DNA from: Akkermansiaceae bacterium UBA5020
Lineage (GTDB): Bacteria; Verrucomicrobiota; Verrucomicrobiia; Verrucomicrobiales; DEV007
DNA length: 31,445 nucleotides
Direction of reading: 5' to 3'
Assembly: GCA_002396885.1 (NCBI GenBank)
Contig: DGXY01000009.1
Span: 1 to 31,445, forward strand
The notes under the pieces were generated by a model that had not been told where the DNA came from, made no database searches, and saw nothing but the letters and a program-made list of their open reading frames with translations. Every line of letters starts with the position of its first letter. Position 1 is the stretch's first letter. Positions 16,065 to 22,980 of the stretch are shown piece after piece. The translations under genes and the position numbers were made by a program.

Positions 16065-17616
16065 GATGGGCGGGATGCCGCGACGACGGGGACGGTTCCG
16101 CAGGGTTTCGCAAGCGGAAGGAAAACAACCGGGTGACCAGGGCGATCTCTTCCCGCAAGACCCGGCTGGCGAGGAAGAGGAAGACCACCGTCACGACCGT
16201 GCCCGTGACCGGAATGATCAGCCAGACCGGCAGGGATGTCATGGCAAACTTCGCCCCCCACCCGGCCCCGAACGATACCGCCGTGGTGACGCCCAGGGAA
16301 AGCCAGAAGGTCGCCTTGGGCAGAATCCCGTTTCCTCCCACGGCTCTTTTCAGTTCGAGGGGGAAGAGCCATCCCGTCACGAGGAGGACGGCGGAGAGAT
16401 TGGCCAGGCCCACCCAGGAAAAGCCGAAGCTGCGCACCGTCAGGATCCCGATCACGAGCGCGAGGATTCCCCCAATGAGTTCGCCGATCGCCGCGCGCCG
16501 GTGCCGGTTGATCCCGGTGAGCGCGTAACGCATCGTCGTGATCACCGCCCCAGATCCCGCGATGATCAGCGCGTTCGCCAGCATAGCAGGGCTCAGTTCG
16601 ATCCGACCGTTCGTCCAGACCTCGACGAAATCCCCCGCAAGGAGGAGCCACCCGCATCCTAACAAACCGAGCAAAACGAAGACCTGCCTGAGGATCAGAT
16701 TGACGGTTGCCGCGACCCAACCGCTTTCCCCGCGCCCCATCGCCTCGCCATAGCCCGATTGCAGGCTTGCGCTGAAGTTCGAGAGGATGCCGAGCGGAGC
16801 ATTCAAGAGGGTCAAGGGGATGGACAGATAAGGTACGATCTGCGGCCCGGCTCCGAGACTGGTCGCCAGCACCGGGGCGGTCGCCAGAAAAACCGTGCCC
16901 GATTGCATGAACAAACTCGAGACCCCGGCGCGGAACTGCCGTCGCACCTGTCCTGGCTCCCACAGAGGCCCCCGTCGGAATGCCCACGGATGCCGTTTCC
17001 GACAATGGACGGCGGCGAGAACACCCACGATCATGACCCCGGCGACATTCCCCCCGTAGACCCATCCGAGCGGCGCCCCGGTCGAAGCGATGAAGACCGC
17101 GGCGATCGTTCCCGCCAATCGCCCGCTCCCTTGGTAGGTGGCCGCGAGATGGGTCTCCTGCAGGCCGATGAAAAGATTGTAAAAGGGCGAAAAGGCGAGG
17201 CTCGCCAGCACCGAGCCCCCGATTGCGACGAGCAAACCAGGAAACTCCGGATGATGAGGGAGCCATGACACGGACCCATTTCTCTCGAGGAGCAGGACGA
17301 AAGCGGCCACCAGCACCACCACAGCCAGCGAGGACAGGGCGGCAAAGGGAAAACTGGTGCGAAAAACCGCGGCGACTCCAGGGCGGTCGTTTCGTCCGTT
17401 CGCTTCCGCGATCAACAGCATCGAAGCCCAAGTGATCCCCGCGTCGGAGAACATCAGATAACCGGCGATGGCGATACCGGTGAGGAGCAGACCGTAGCGC
17501 TCCTCCCCCAACCAGGAGAGGTAGAGCGGCACGGTGACCAGCGAGAGCAGCAGACTCGTCCAGTTGAAGCACTGGGCGATAATGGTCGCTTTCGCGGCCC
17601 GACGGAGTCGACTCAT
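16048..17616 (-). CDS. Wzx-like polysaccharide flippase (MOP/PST superfamily)
   Basis: A predicted 522-residue polytopic inner-membrane protein with about 12-14 hydrophobic segments across its length and a hydrophilic, Pro/Ser-rich tail (last 25 residues). The opening AAKATIIAQCFNWTSLLLSL followed by VPLYLSWLGEERYGLL is typical of the polysaccharide transporter family in the MOP superfamily. Wzx proteins flip undecaprenyl-linked repeat units to the outer face of the inner membrane. It is the only flippase in the window and follows one of the two Wzy-like genes. The start is the ATG at 17616, which has a strong GGAGG site eight bases upstream, partly buried in a predicted hairpin. It overlaps the FkbM start at its end. 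Confidence 0.85.
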   Translation of the reverse strand: MSRLRRAAKATIIAQCFNWTSLLLSLVTVPLYLSWLGEERYGLLLTGIAIAGYLMFSDAGITWASMLLIAEANGRNDRPGVAAVFRTSFPFAALSSLAVVVLVAAFVLLLERNGSVSWLPHHPEFPGLLVAIGGSVLASLAFSPFYNLFIGLQETHLAATYQGSGRLAGTIAAVFIASTGAPLGWVYGGNVAGVMIVGVLAAVHCRKRHPWAFRRGPLWEPGQVRRQFRAGVSSLFMQSGTVFLATAPVLATSLGAGPQIVPYLSIPLTLLNAPLGILSNFSASLQSGYGEAMGRGESGWVAATVNLILRQVFVLLGLLGCGWLLLAGDFVEVWTNGRIELSPAMLANALIIAGSGAVITTMRYALTGINRHRRAAIGELIGGILALVIGILTVRSFGFSWVGLANLSAVLLVTGWLFPLELKRAVGGNGILPKATFWLSLGVTTAVSFGAGWGAKFAMTSLPVWLIIPVTGTVVTVVFLFLASRVLREEIALVTRLFSFRLRNPAEPSPSSRHPAHHEPEE

Positions 17617-17624
17617 GGAAAGAT

Positions 17625-17644
17625 CCTCCGATACCTCACGGAGG
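17625..17644 (-). promoter_or_regulatory. Shine-Dalgarno site inside a hairpin before the flippase gene
   Basis: In plus-strand terms, CCTCCG (17625-17630), an 8-base loop, and CGGAGG (17639-17644) make a perfect six-base-pair stem. On the sense strand the 3-prime arm of the stem is CGGAGG, and its GGAGG is the ribosome site of the flippase start (ATG at 17616, 8-base spacing). The hairpin would hide the site. This is the clearest Shine-Dalgarno sequence I found in the window. The hairpin's effect on translation is inference. Confidence 0.5.
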
Positions 17645-17695
17645 TGAAAGAAAGAGGGAAAAGAGGAGGATTGGAAAAGGCCTTAGGCAGCGACG
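17645..17695. repeat. Heptamer-like purine tract between polymerase and flippase
   Basis: Plus-strand 17643-17680 is almost all purine with seven-base phasing (GTGAAAG, AAAGAGG, GAAAAGA, GGAGGAT, TGGAAAA). It lies between the stop of the Wzy-like gene and the flippase leader. On the sense strand it is a pyrimidine run. It has no terminator-like hairpin before it. It is similar in style to the tracts at 1314-1341 and 19389-19424. Confidence 0.5.
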
Positions 17696-19351
17696 TCACC
17701 GCCCCCCCTCTTTGTCCTCGTCAAAGAGCTCCGGAAGAGATGCCATCGGTTTCGGAACCGGAGGCGCGATAAGTGTGGCAGGCGAAGATTCCGTCAACGT
17801 CTCGAGGAGCGGCTCTGCGAGACCGTCTTCAAACAGGATCGGTCGCAGGCTGCGGGGCCTCTCCTGACGCTCCTCGCGGGCCTCGGGTTGCGACGGCTTC
17901 GGAGATTGAGGCTGATTGCCCGCCCACGGAGACGATACCTTGCGTGGCGTTTTCCTTACATAGCGGCTCCACCACCAGAAAAGGAGCCAACCGAAGAAGA
18001 AGGGATAAAGCACCAGCAGGGTGATGTCGCGGCCGAGGTTGAAGGTCAGGACGAGCCCGAGCCCATAGAGGAGGAGCCGGGCCGGCTCGCCGCGGGCGCA
18101 GAGATCCTGACGCGCGAGGAGGGCCGCCCAAAGCGCCATGAGCAACGCCGACGCGAGCGGTCCGAAGAAGCGGCCGAAGTTCGTCACCCCCTGGCCGATC
18201 ATCCCCGTCGAGACCGAGGCGACGACCCCCGCCGATGAAGCCGTGCCCCCGCCGAAGCCACGCACCTTGGCGTAATCGATCGCGATGAGTGGTTTGTTGG
18301 GCCAGAGCACACGCGGGATCGGATTGACAAACTCCGCGAAGTAACGGCGGCCGAGATTCGGCGTGTAGTTCCCCGCCTTGATGAAGGTGGTGATCCAAGC
18401 CAGTTCTTCGAACATGTTGAGACCTTCGTGCTTGGTCTTTTCAACCTCCGCGGTCGGATCCTCTTTCTCGATATCAGTCTTGGCAACGCCCTCCTGGCTC
18501 TCCGCGAAAAAGGCCGCGACGTTCTTCCCCTCGCCCCTCGACTTGATGACGAAGGAAAGCCAGCTTTCCAGAGCGAAAAAGGCCACCACGAGCAGGGCGA
18601 GACGCACCACGAAATGGCCCCTCAAGCCGAGGAAGACCCATGCGAGCACGCCCGGCAACACCGTCGAGAGGATCGTGTTCCGCGTCCGGTCGAGGAGGAA
18701 GAAGGGCATCGTGATCGCACAGATGAAAAGGGCGATCAACTTCGTCCGGGGATTCCGCGAGACCCCCGCGATGATCCCGAACGACGCCGTCATGAAGACC
18801 TGCACATAGTGGGAAAGTGAAAGGATCGCGTCGAACCCGCCCCCGATGCGGTCGCGCCCCCAAGGTTCCGCCTTGTGGCCCAACCAGGGAAAGAAGAGTC
18901 CGGTGAAATCGAAATCCGTCCGGACCAAAGCGAGAATCATCAGGGGGATCCAGGCAAGGATCAACGAGAAAAGGAATCGGTCGATCGCCCGTTGAAAGCT
19001 GGGTTGCTCGATCTCGCGTCCTGCCGCGAAACGCAGCACCTCGCTGCTCTTTTGTGACCAGCGCCGGTTTATCGAGCGATGCACGGGTGGCAGGAGCAAG
19101 GCAAATCCCCCGATGAAGAGCACGACCTGCCACCAGGCCATGTCGAGGGTATCGGCGCCGAATCTCAGCACCATCGTCGCGTAGTCATTGTATAGCGCGT
19201 CTCCGAAATACCACACCGCCAAGGTCCCCAGCACTGCCATTCCCGGGATGCCAAAGCCGGTGTGGCGTTGTTGCCAAAACCAATAGCCAGCTCCGACCGC
19301 CATGAACACGGCAATCCAGAACGGAATCGGGAATTGGGAGAAAGCAGGCAT
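17696..19351 (-). CDS. Wzy-like polymerase with C-terminal cytoplasmic tail, paralogue of 5366-6784
   Basis: A predicted 551-residue polytopic membrane protein. It matches the gene at 5366-6784 in DRTRN (about 221-225), GRRYFAEFVNPIPRVLWPNK (NPIPR at about 343-347), RGFGGG, STGMIGQGVTNFGRFFG and the C-terminal FNLGRDITLLVLYPFFFGW. These are the loop and membrane blocks of repeat-unit polymerases. It differs by a tail of about 88 residues after the last span, rich in Pro, Glu, Ser and Arg. The frame is open to 19441, but residues upstream of the ATG at 19351 are encoded by spacer repeat (FLSFTFFPFTF), so I start at 19351. It probably polymerises repeat units at the outer membrane face of the inner membrane. 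Confidence 0.8.
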   Translation of the reverse strand: MPAFSQFPIPFWIAVFMAVGAGYWFWQQRHTGFGIPGMAVLGTLAVWYFGDALYNDYATMVLRFGADTLDMAWWQVVLFIGGFALLLPPVHRSINRRWSQKSSEVLRFAAGREIEQPSFQRAIDRFLFSLILAWIPLMILALVRTDFDFTGLFFPWLGHKAEPWGRDRIGGGFDAILSLSHYVQVFMTASFGIIAGVSRNPRTKLIALFICAITMPFFLLDRTRNTILSTVLPGVLAWVFLGLRGHFVVRLALLVVAFFALESWLSFVIKSRGEGKNVAAFFAESQEGVAKTDIEKEDPTAEVEKTKHEGLNMFEELAWITTFIKAGNYTPNLGRRYFAEFVNPIPRVLWPNKPLIAIDYAKVRGFGGGTASSAGVVASVSTGMIGQGVTNFGRFFGPLASALLMALWAALLARQDLCARGEPARLLLYGLGLVLTFNLGRDITLLVLYPFFFGWLLFWWWSRYVRKTPRKVSSPWAGNQPQSPKPSQPEAREERQERPRSLRPILFEDGLAEPLLETLTESSPATLIAPPVPKPMASLPELFDEDKEGGR

Positions 19352-19609
19352 TCTCAGTGGGCGGTTGCGGTTGCGCCTCTCGGCGCAGTAAAAGGTAAAA
19401 GGAAAAAAGGTGAAAGATAAAAAGTCAGGAGCGCGCAGCACGCGGTCGGACGTGTTCCAATCACTTCATCAGCATTCCTTCGCGACCGATTCGGTTTTGA
19501 AAGATGCCAACTGGTCTGAGGGCTCTGCGAACAGGCAGGTTGGAAACGCGAATGGGCGCGAAATCCTATCGCACCACGAAGCGCTTCCTTTGTCACCTCT
19601 TTTTACTTT
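19352..19609. repeat. 258-base spacer with inverted heptamer tracts at both ends
   Basis: This is the longest gap in the window. Near the Wzy-like start, plus-strand 19389-19424 is TAAAAGG, TAAAAGG, AAAAAAGG, TGAAAGA, TAAAAAG. At the other end, 19590-19612, the opposite orientation occurs (pyrimidines on the plus strand, CTCTTTTTACTTTCTACGG), overlapping the stop of the preceding GT4. The two tracts are roughly complementary and could pair across about 165 bases. A ten-base palindrome GAAGCGCTTC lies at 19578-19587. I see no convincing gene, sigma-70 promoter or T-run terminator. Open frames through it are repeat-derived. Confidence 0.6.
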
Positions 19610-20785
19610 CTACGGTGCCTCCGGCGCCAGTCGCGCGGCGAGATCGTCCATCGCGAAGGCGGGCATCTCCACCTTCGGCAGCGGCAGGGCCTCACGGGCG
19701 GCGCGGATCGCATTCGCGATGTTTTCGGGTTCGAGGTCGGGGAGAATCCACCCATTCCCCCCGTGGGTCACCGCTTCGCCGCAGTGACGCGAAGCCAGCA
19801 CCGGCAGCCCGTGGGCAAGAGCCTCGAGCTGGGTCAGGGCGTAACCGTCCGAAAGAGTCGGGAGAATGAAGAGATCGGCCGCCCCGTAGGATTTCCCCAC
19901 CTCGCTCCGCGGAATCACACCGACCCATTTCACCCGGGGCAAGTCCCCCCACGCTGAAGGGTCGATCTCACTCGGACCGGCCAGCGTCAGCGAGATCGGC
20001 TCGTCTTTCAGCAGGCGCATCGCCTCGAGCAGTCGCCCCATTCCCTTGCGCAGATTGATCTGCCCGAGAAACAGGATCTCCAAGTTCAAGCCTTCCTTGG
20101 CAGGCCTCTCGGTGGACAAGCCACCAACGAACTCTTCATAAACGAGCGGCACGATCTCCATCTTTTCCGCCGGGACGCCCTCTTTCACGAGGCACTGAAG
20201 CGACCACTCGGAATTCACGACGACGCGATCCGCCAAAGCGACCTCTTCGCGCCATTGTTCCCAGTAAAGCGGCGGGTTCGGTTTCCAAGACGTCCTGAGC
20301 TCTGGGTATCTCCGACTCTCCGCCTCGACGATCCGCTCCTCCTCGGGCCCCGGATCGATCTGCCCGAGCACCGTGCGCCAGCCCCGCGCCTTCGCGAAGC
20401 GGAAGAGTTCGAGCGCCGCACCACTGTAGCTGAAAAGGGTCGGAGGATCCCCGCCGTCAAAGGACTCCGCCACGGCAGCGAGATGGGCGACGAGGTATTT
20501 CTGATAGAGTGTGTTGCGGGCGATGATGGCATCCCACCCCCGGGATCGGCGCAAGCGTTGCCCAACCTCGAACGCCAGCATCCGGGCGGTCGGAGCGAAA
20601 ACCGCTTCCCCCGCCAGTTCATCATGATACCGGTCGCGCAGCCGTCGCGTCCCCGGCAGGCTCGCCCACACCGACCCCGGCCGGACCCACGCATCCGTGC
20701 AGAGCAAGCCGAGCTCTCCCGCTCTTGCCAGCGCGCGGGGAATCGCATAGTGCTCGCGGGCACCGATCTGACTGACGATCCACAT
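19610..20785 (-). CDS. GT4 family glycosyltransferase, paralogue of 9950-11200
   Basis: A predicted 391-residue GT-B enzyme. It shares GAREHYAIPRAL (about 8-19), VLGQIDPGP (about 139-147), VVVNSEWS (about 178-185), LGQINLRKGMG (about 230-240) and PTLSDGYALTQLEAL (about 299-313) with the gene at 9950-11200. The donor motif is Asp303-x7-Glu311, as in that relative. The frame is open to 20938 but overlaps the upstream gene; I use the ATG at 20785 (MWIVSQIGAREHY). A TTG four codons upstream is an alternative. The stop codon lies within a heptamer tract. It adds a sugar to the lipid-linked repeat unit; specificity is unknown. Confidence 0.87.
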   Translation of the reverse strand: MWIVSQIGAREHYAIPRALARAGELGLLCTDAWVRPGSVWASLPGTRRLRDRYHDELAGEAVFAPTARMLAFEVGQRLRRSRGWDAIIARNTLYQKYLVAHLAAVAESFDGGDPPTLFSYSGAALELFRFAKARGWRTVLGQIDPGPEEERIVEAESRRYPELRTSWKPNPPLYWEQWREEVALADRVVVNSEWSLQCLVKEGVPAEKMEIVPLVYEEFVGGLSTERPAKEGLNLEILFLGQINLRKGMGRLLEAMRLLKDEPISLTLAGPSEIDPSAWGDLPRVKWVGVIPRSEVGKSYGAADLFILPTLSDGYALTQLEALAHGLPVLASRHCGEAVTHGGNGWILPDLEPENIANAIRAAREALPLPKVEMPAFAMDDLAARLAPEAP

Positions 20786-20829
20786 GAAAAACTTCAAGAT
20801 CCCCTGCCCTTTCCGGGCCAACGGGGACT

Positions 20830-20873
20830 TCACCACCGGGGGTGATCCACGGCGTTCCCGATCACCGATCACC
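20830..20873 (-). promoter_or_regulatory. Candidate alternative hairpins in the leader between two GT genes
   Basis: Plus-strand GGTGATC (20841-20847) can pair with GATCACC at 20860-20866 or with its tandem copy at 20867-20873. Its GGTGA part can instead pair with TCACC at 20830-20834. The structures are mutually exclusive and lie between the end of the 20862-22145 gene and the ATG at 20785. There is no T-run, so it is not an intrinsic terminator. Any regulatory role is speculative. Confidence 0.3.
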
Positions 20874-22145
20874 CAACAGAGCACGCAGCCCCCGTCCGAA
20901 CGCCTCGGTCGGACAGCGCTCATTGAGCAGCTCGGCACCGGCGCTCCCCATTGCGAGCCGCTCCCCTTCCGCGAGCGAAGCGAACCTTCCCATCACCTCC
21001 GCGATTGCTCCCGTATTCTCGGCATCGAAGGTCCATCCGTTGTATCCTTCGCGGATCAATTCCGCCGCGGCCCCGACATGATTCCCCGACAGGACCGGCA
21101 AGCCGCAGGCCATCGCCTCGTTCAAGACGAGTCCCCAGGGTTCCTCCAGCGCCGGGTGGATGAATGCCCCCGCCGCCGCGTAGAAGCGCGGCAGTTCCTC
21201 GATCTGCCGGAACCCGGGGAAGTAGACTTTCGGCGATGAGCAGTCGGGAGCTCTGCCCTCCGTCGCTTCAACCAAGGAGGGTTCCCACGGGGCCGACTCG
21301 ATCACCGCCAGCCGGAGTTCGTGACAACGGGCGATGAGACTCGCTTTCAAGTGGCCGTCACCGAGGAGGCAGAGGGACCAGGGGAGGGTTGGCTGCGGCC
21401 GGTTGACGGCGGTCAGCCCGGCCTCCGCAGCTGGAAGAGCGAAGGATGGCTGGCGGAATTGCGCGTAGGCCTCGATCAGGCCCATGAGATTTTTGCGTTC
21501 AACGAAGCGATTCGATGCCAAGAAAAACGGCCCCTCCATGGCTGAAGCGACAGAGGACAGGCCGTCCACCGCTCTCCACCGAGCCGCCTCTTCGGCGAAG
21601 TAAGCGTTATCCACCACGTTGTAACCGGTCACGATGCGCTTGGCGGGAATGCCTAACTTCACGAGGTAATCGCGATGGGCCGCCCCGCCGACCAGGGCTC
21701 CATGGACATGGCGCATCATCAGCCGCTTGATCTGCTCCTTCCACCAGAGACGGTCCCCATCGACCTCGCGGGTCTCGCTCATGATCACCGCCTTAGCGCC
21801 ACGGCGCCGACACCAGCCGAGACTGACACGGGCGTCGAGCGTCCCCCACCCCGGCACGGCCACCGCGTCCGCCGCCAGATCGTCGAGACAGGCCACGACG
21901 CTGCGGCGGCACTCCCAAGACGGGATCTCGTCGTAGATACGGCCCGGGAACACCGTCACGACATCACCTTCGCACCCCAGCCCACCCGGACCGGCCTTGC
22001 TTTCGCGCCAGTCGTAGGTCGTGTCCATGCTCGCCGTCTGCAGGCCGATCACCTCCCAGCCGAAAGGTGCCAGCTCTCCCGCAACCGCACGGAGACGCGC
22101 ATGATGGTAGGGCCCGAAACGGGCGAAATGGACGATGAGGCGCAT
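20862..22145 (-). CDS. GT4 family glycosyltransferase, paralogue of 4068-5357
   Basis: A predicted 427-residue GT-B enzyme. Shared blocks with 4068-5357 are FGPYHHARL (about 10-18), IMSETREVD (about 121-129), TGYNVVDNAYFA (about 173-184), LGDGHLKASL (about 261-270), PGFRQIEELPRFYA (about 310-323) and PWGLVLNEAMACGLPVL (about 336-352). The donor motif is a normal Glu335-x7-Glu343. This strong, full-length similarity makes them true paralogues. The start is the ATG at 22145, 36 bases after the upstream FkbM stop. It probably transfers a sugar to a repeat-unit acceptor in the cytoplasm. Confidence 0.88.
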   Translation of the reverse strand: MRLIVHFARFGPYHHARLRAVAGELAPFGWEVIGLQTASMDTTYDWRESKAGPGGLGCEGDVVTVFPGRIYDEIPSWECRRSVVACLDDLAADAVAVPGWGTLDARVSLGWCRRRGAKAVIMSETREVDGDRLWWKEQIKRLMMRHVHGALVGGAAHRDYLVKLGIPAKRIVTGYNVVDNAYFAEEAARWRAVDGLSSVASAMEGPFFLASNRFVERKNLMGLIEAYAQFRQPSFALPAAEAGLTAVNRPQPTLPWSLCLLGDGHLKASLIARCHELRLAVIESAPWEPSLVEATEGRAPDCSSPKVYFPGFRQIEELPRFYAAAGAFIHPALEEPWGLVLNEAMACGLPVLSGNHVGAAAELIREGYNGWTFDAENTGAIAEVMGRFASLAEGERLAMGSAGAELLNERCPTEAFGRGLRALLGDR

Positions 22146-22181
22146 GAGGAGGAATCAATTCCCGCGGACCGGCGCGGCGGC

Positions 22182-22859
22182 TCAGTCGAGCAGGGTGGTG
22201 AGCCAATAGGTCTCGATTTCCCGGGACTCGGCACCGATCCAGGGCAGCGGCTCCATCGCCCGGACCAGGAACGGCCGATTTCGCTCCACGAAAAACTGCG
22301 CCACCTCCGCAATCCGCTCTCTCCCGTGGATCTCCACCAGCCAATGATGCTGCGGTGCCTCGAGCAGGGCGGCGGCTCCGCGCAACACCTCGCCCTCGGC
22401 ACCCTCCACGTCGATCTTGATCAAGCCGGTCTTTCCGGCCAGGGCGGGACGCGCACCGAACGCCGCATCCAAGGTCGTGGTCCCCTCTTCGACCCGGGCC
22501 CCCGCGAACTGTTCGATGATCTCGATCTCGCAACGGGAGTAGTCGGGCCACGTCAGCGGGATCGTCAACTCGGGTAGATTCGCGGCATCGGGCTCGAATC
22601 CGACGACCCTGACCGGTCTCGTGTTCCCCGCGGAGGCGAGGTAGGCAAACCCGTAAAGATCGTATCCGGTGTTGGATCCGACATCAAAAATGAAGTCGAC
22701 GCGGGGCGCCGCCTTCGTGATCCATTCGTTGAGAACATATTCGTAGAGCCCGAGGATCTTTCGTTTTGAATTTGCCGGGTTCAGGAACATCCGCGCCCCG
22801 CGAAACGGACCCCGTAAGATCCGCATATCCTGCGGCGTTTTTTGAAGAAGCTTGATCAT
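22182..22859 (-). CDS. FkbM family SAM-dependent methyltransferase, short
   Basis: A predicted 225-residue FkbM-type methyltransferase, the shortest of the five here. Motif I is FIFDVGSNTGYDLYG (about 56-70), followed by VVGFEPDAANL (about 84-94). The family block GLIKIDVEGAEGEVLRGA (about 144-161) and HWLVEIHG are present. The N-terminal region is brief, so the enzyme is nearly a bare catalytic domain. The start is the ATG at 22859 after a 121-base gap; no Shine-Dalgarno is seen. It most likely O-methylates a sugar in the repeat unit. Confidence 0.85.
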   Translation of the reverse strand: MIKLLQKTPQDMRILRGPFRGARMFLNPANSKRKILGLYEYVLNEWITKAAPRVDFIFDVGSNTGYDLYGFAYLASAGNTRPVRVVGFEPDAANLPELTIPLTWPDYSRCEIEIIEQFAGARVEEGTTTLDAAFGARPALAGKTGLIKIDVEGAEGEVLRGAAALLEAPQHHWLVEIHGRERIAEVAQFFVERNRPFLVRAMEPLPWIGAESREIETYWLTTLLD

Positions 22860-22980
22860 GAGGGACGGAGATGGGGTCGTGGCTTTGGTATCGGGTGGGA
22901 GATGGGAGGTTCAAGTCCGGGAGGTTTTTGGCCGATCAGGTTTCGGCAGAAGGCACTGCCTTGCGGCCCGGCTTCCCTCT
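22860..22980. other. 121-base gap without a gene
   Basis: This gap lies between the GT4 stop and the FkbM start. On the sense strand it holds a weak GGCAG-TGCCTT-CTGCC hairpin near 22951-22966 and then mixed sequence ending in short CCTCCCA/TCTCCCA units. No T-run follows the hairpin and I see no clear promoter. I find no open frame that looks real. Confidence 0.5.

Noticed and set aside
16061..17572. 503-codon minus-strand frame overlapping the flippase
   Set aside because: Same region as the 522-residue flippase but in another frame; it is Arg-rich and lacks membrane spans, so it is a shadow frame.
19578..19587. GAAGCGCTTC palindrome as a terminator
   Set aside because: The stem is short and without a loop. 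In the direction of transcription no T-run follows; the T-rich part is on the wrong side for minus-strand genes.
19354..19596. 80-codon minus-strand frame in the 258-base spacer
   Set aside because: It includes repeat-derived peptide (LTFYLSPFFLLPFT) and no domain. It most likely is not a gene.
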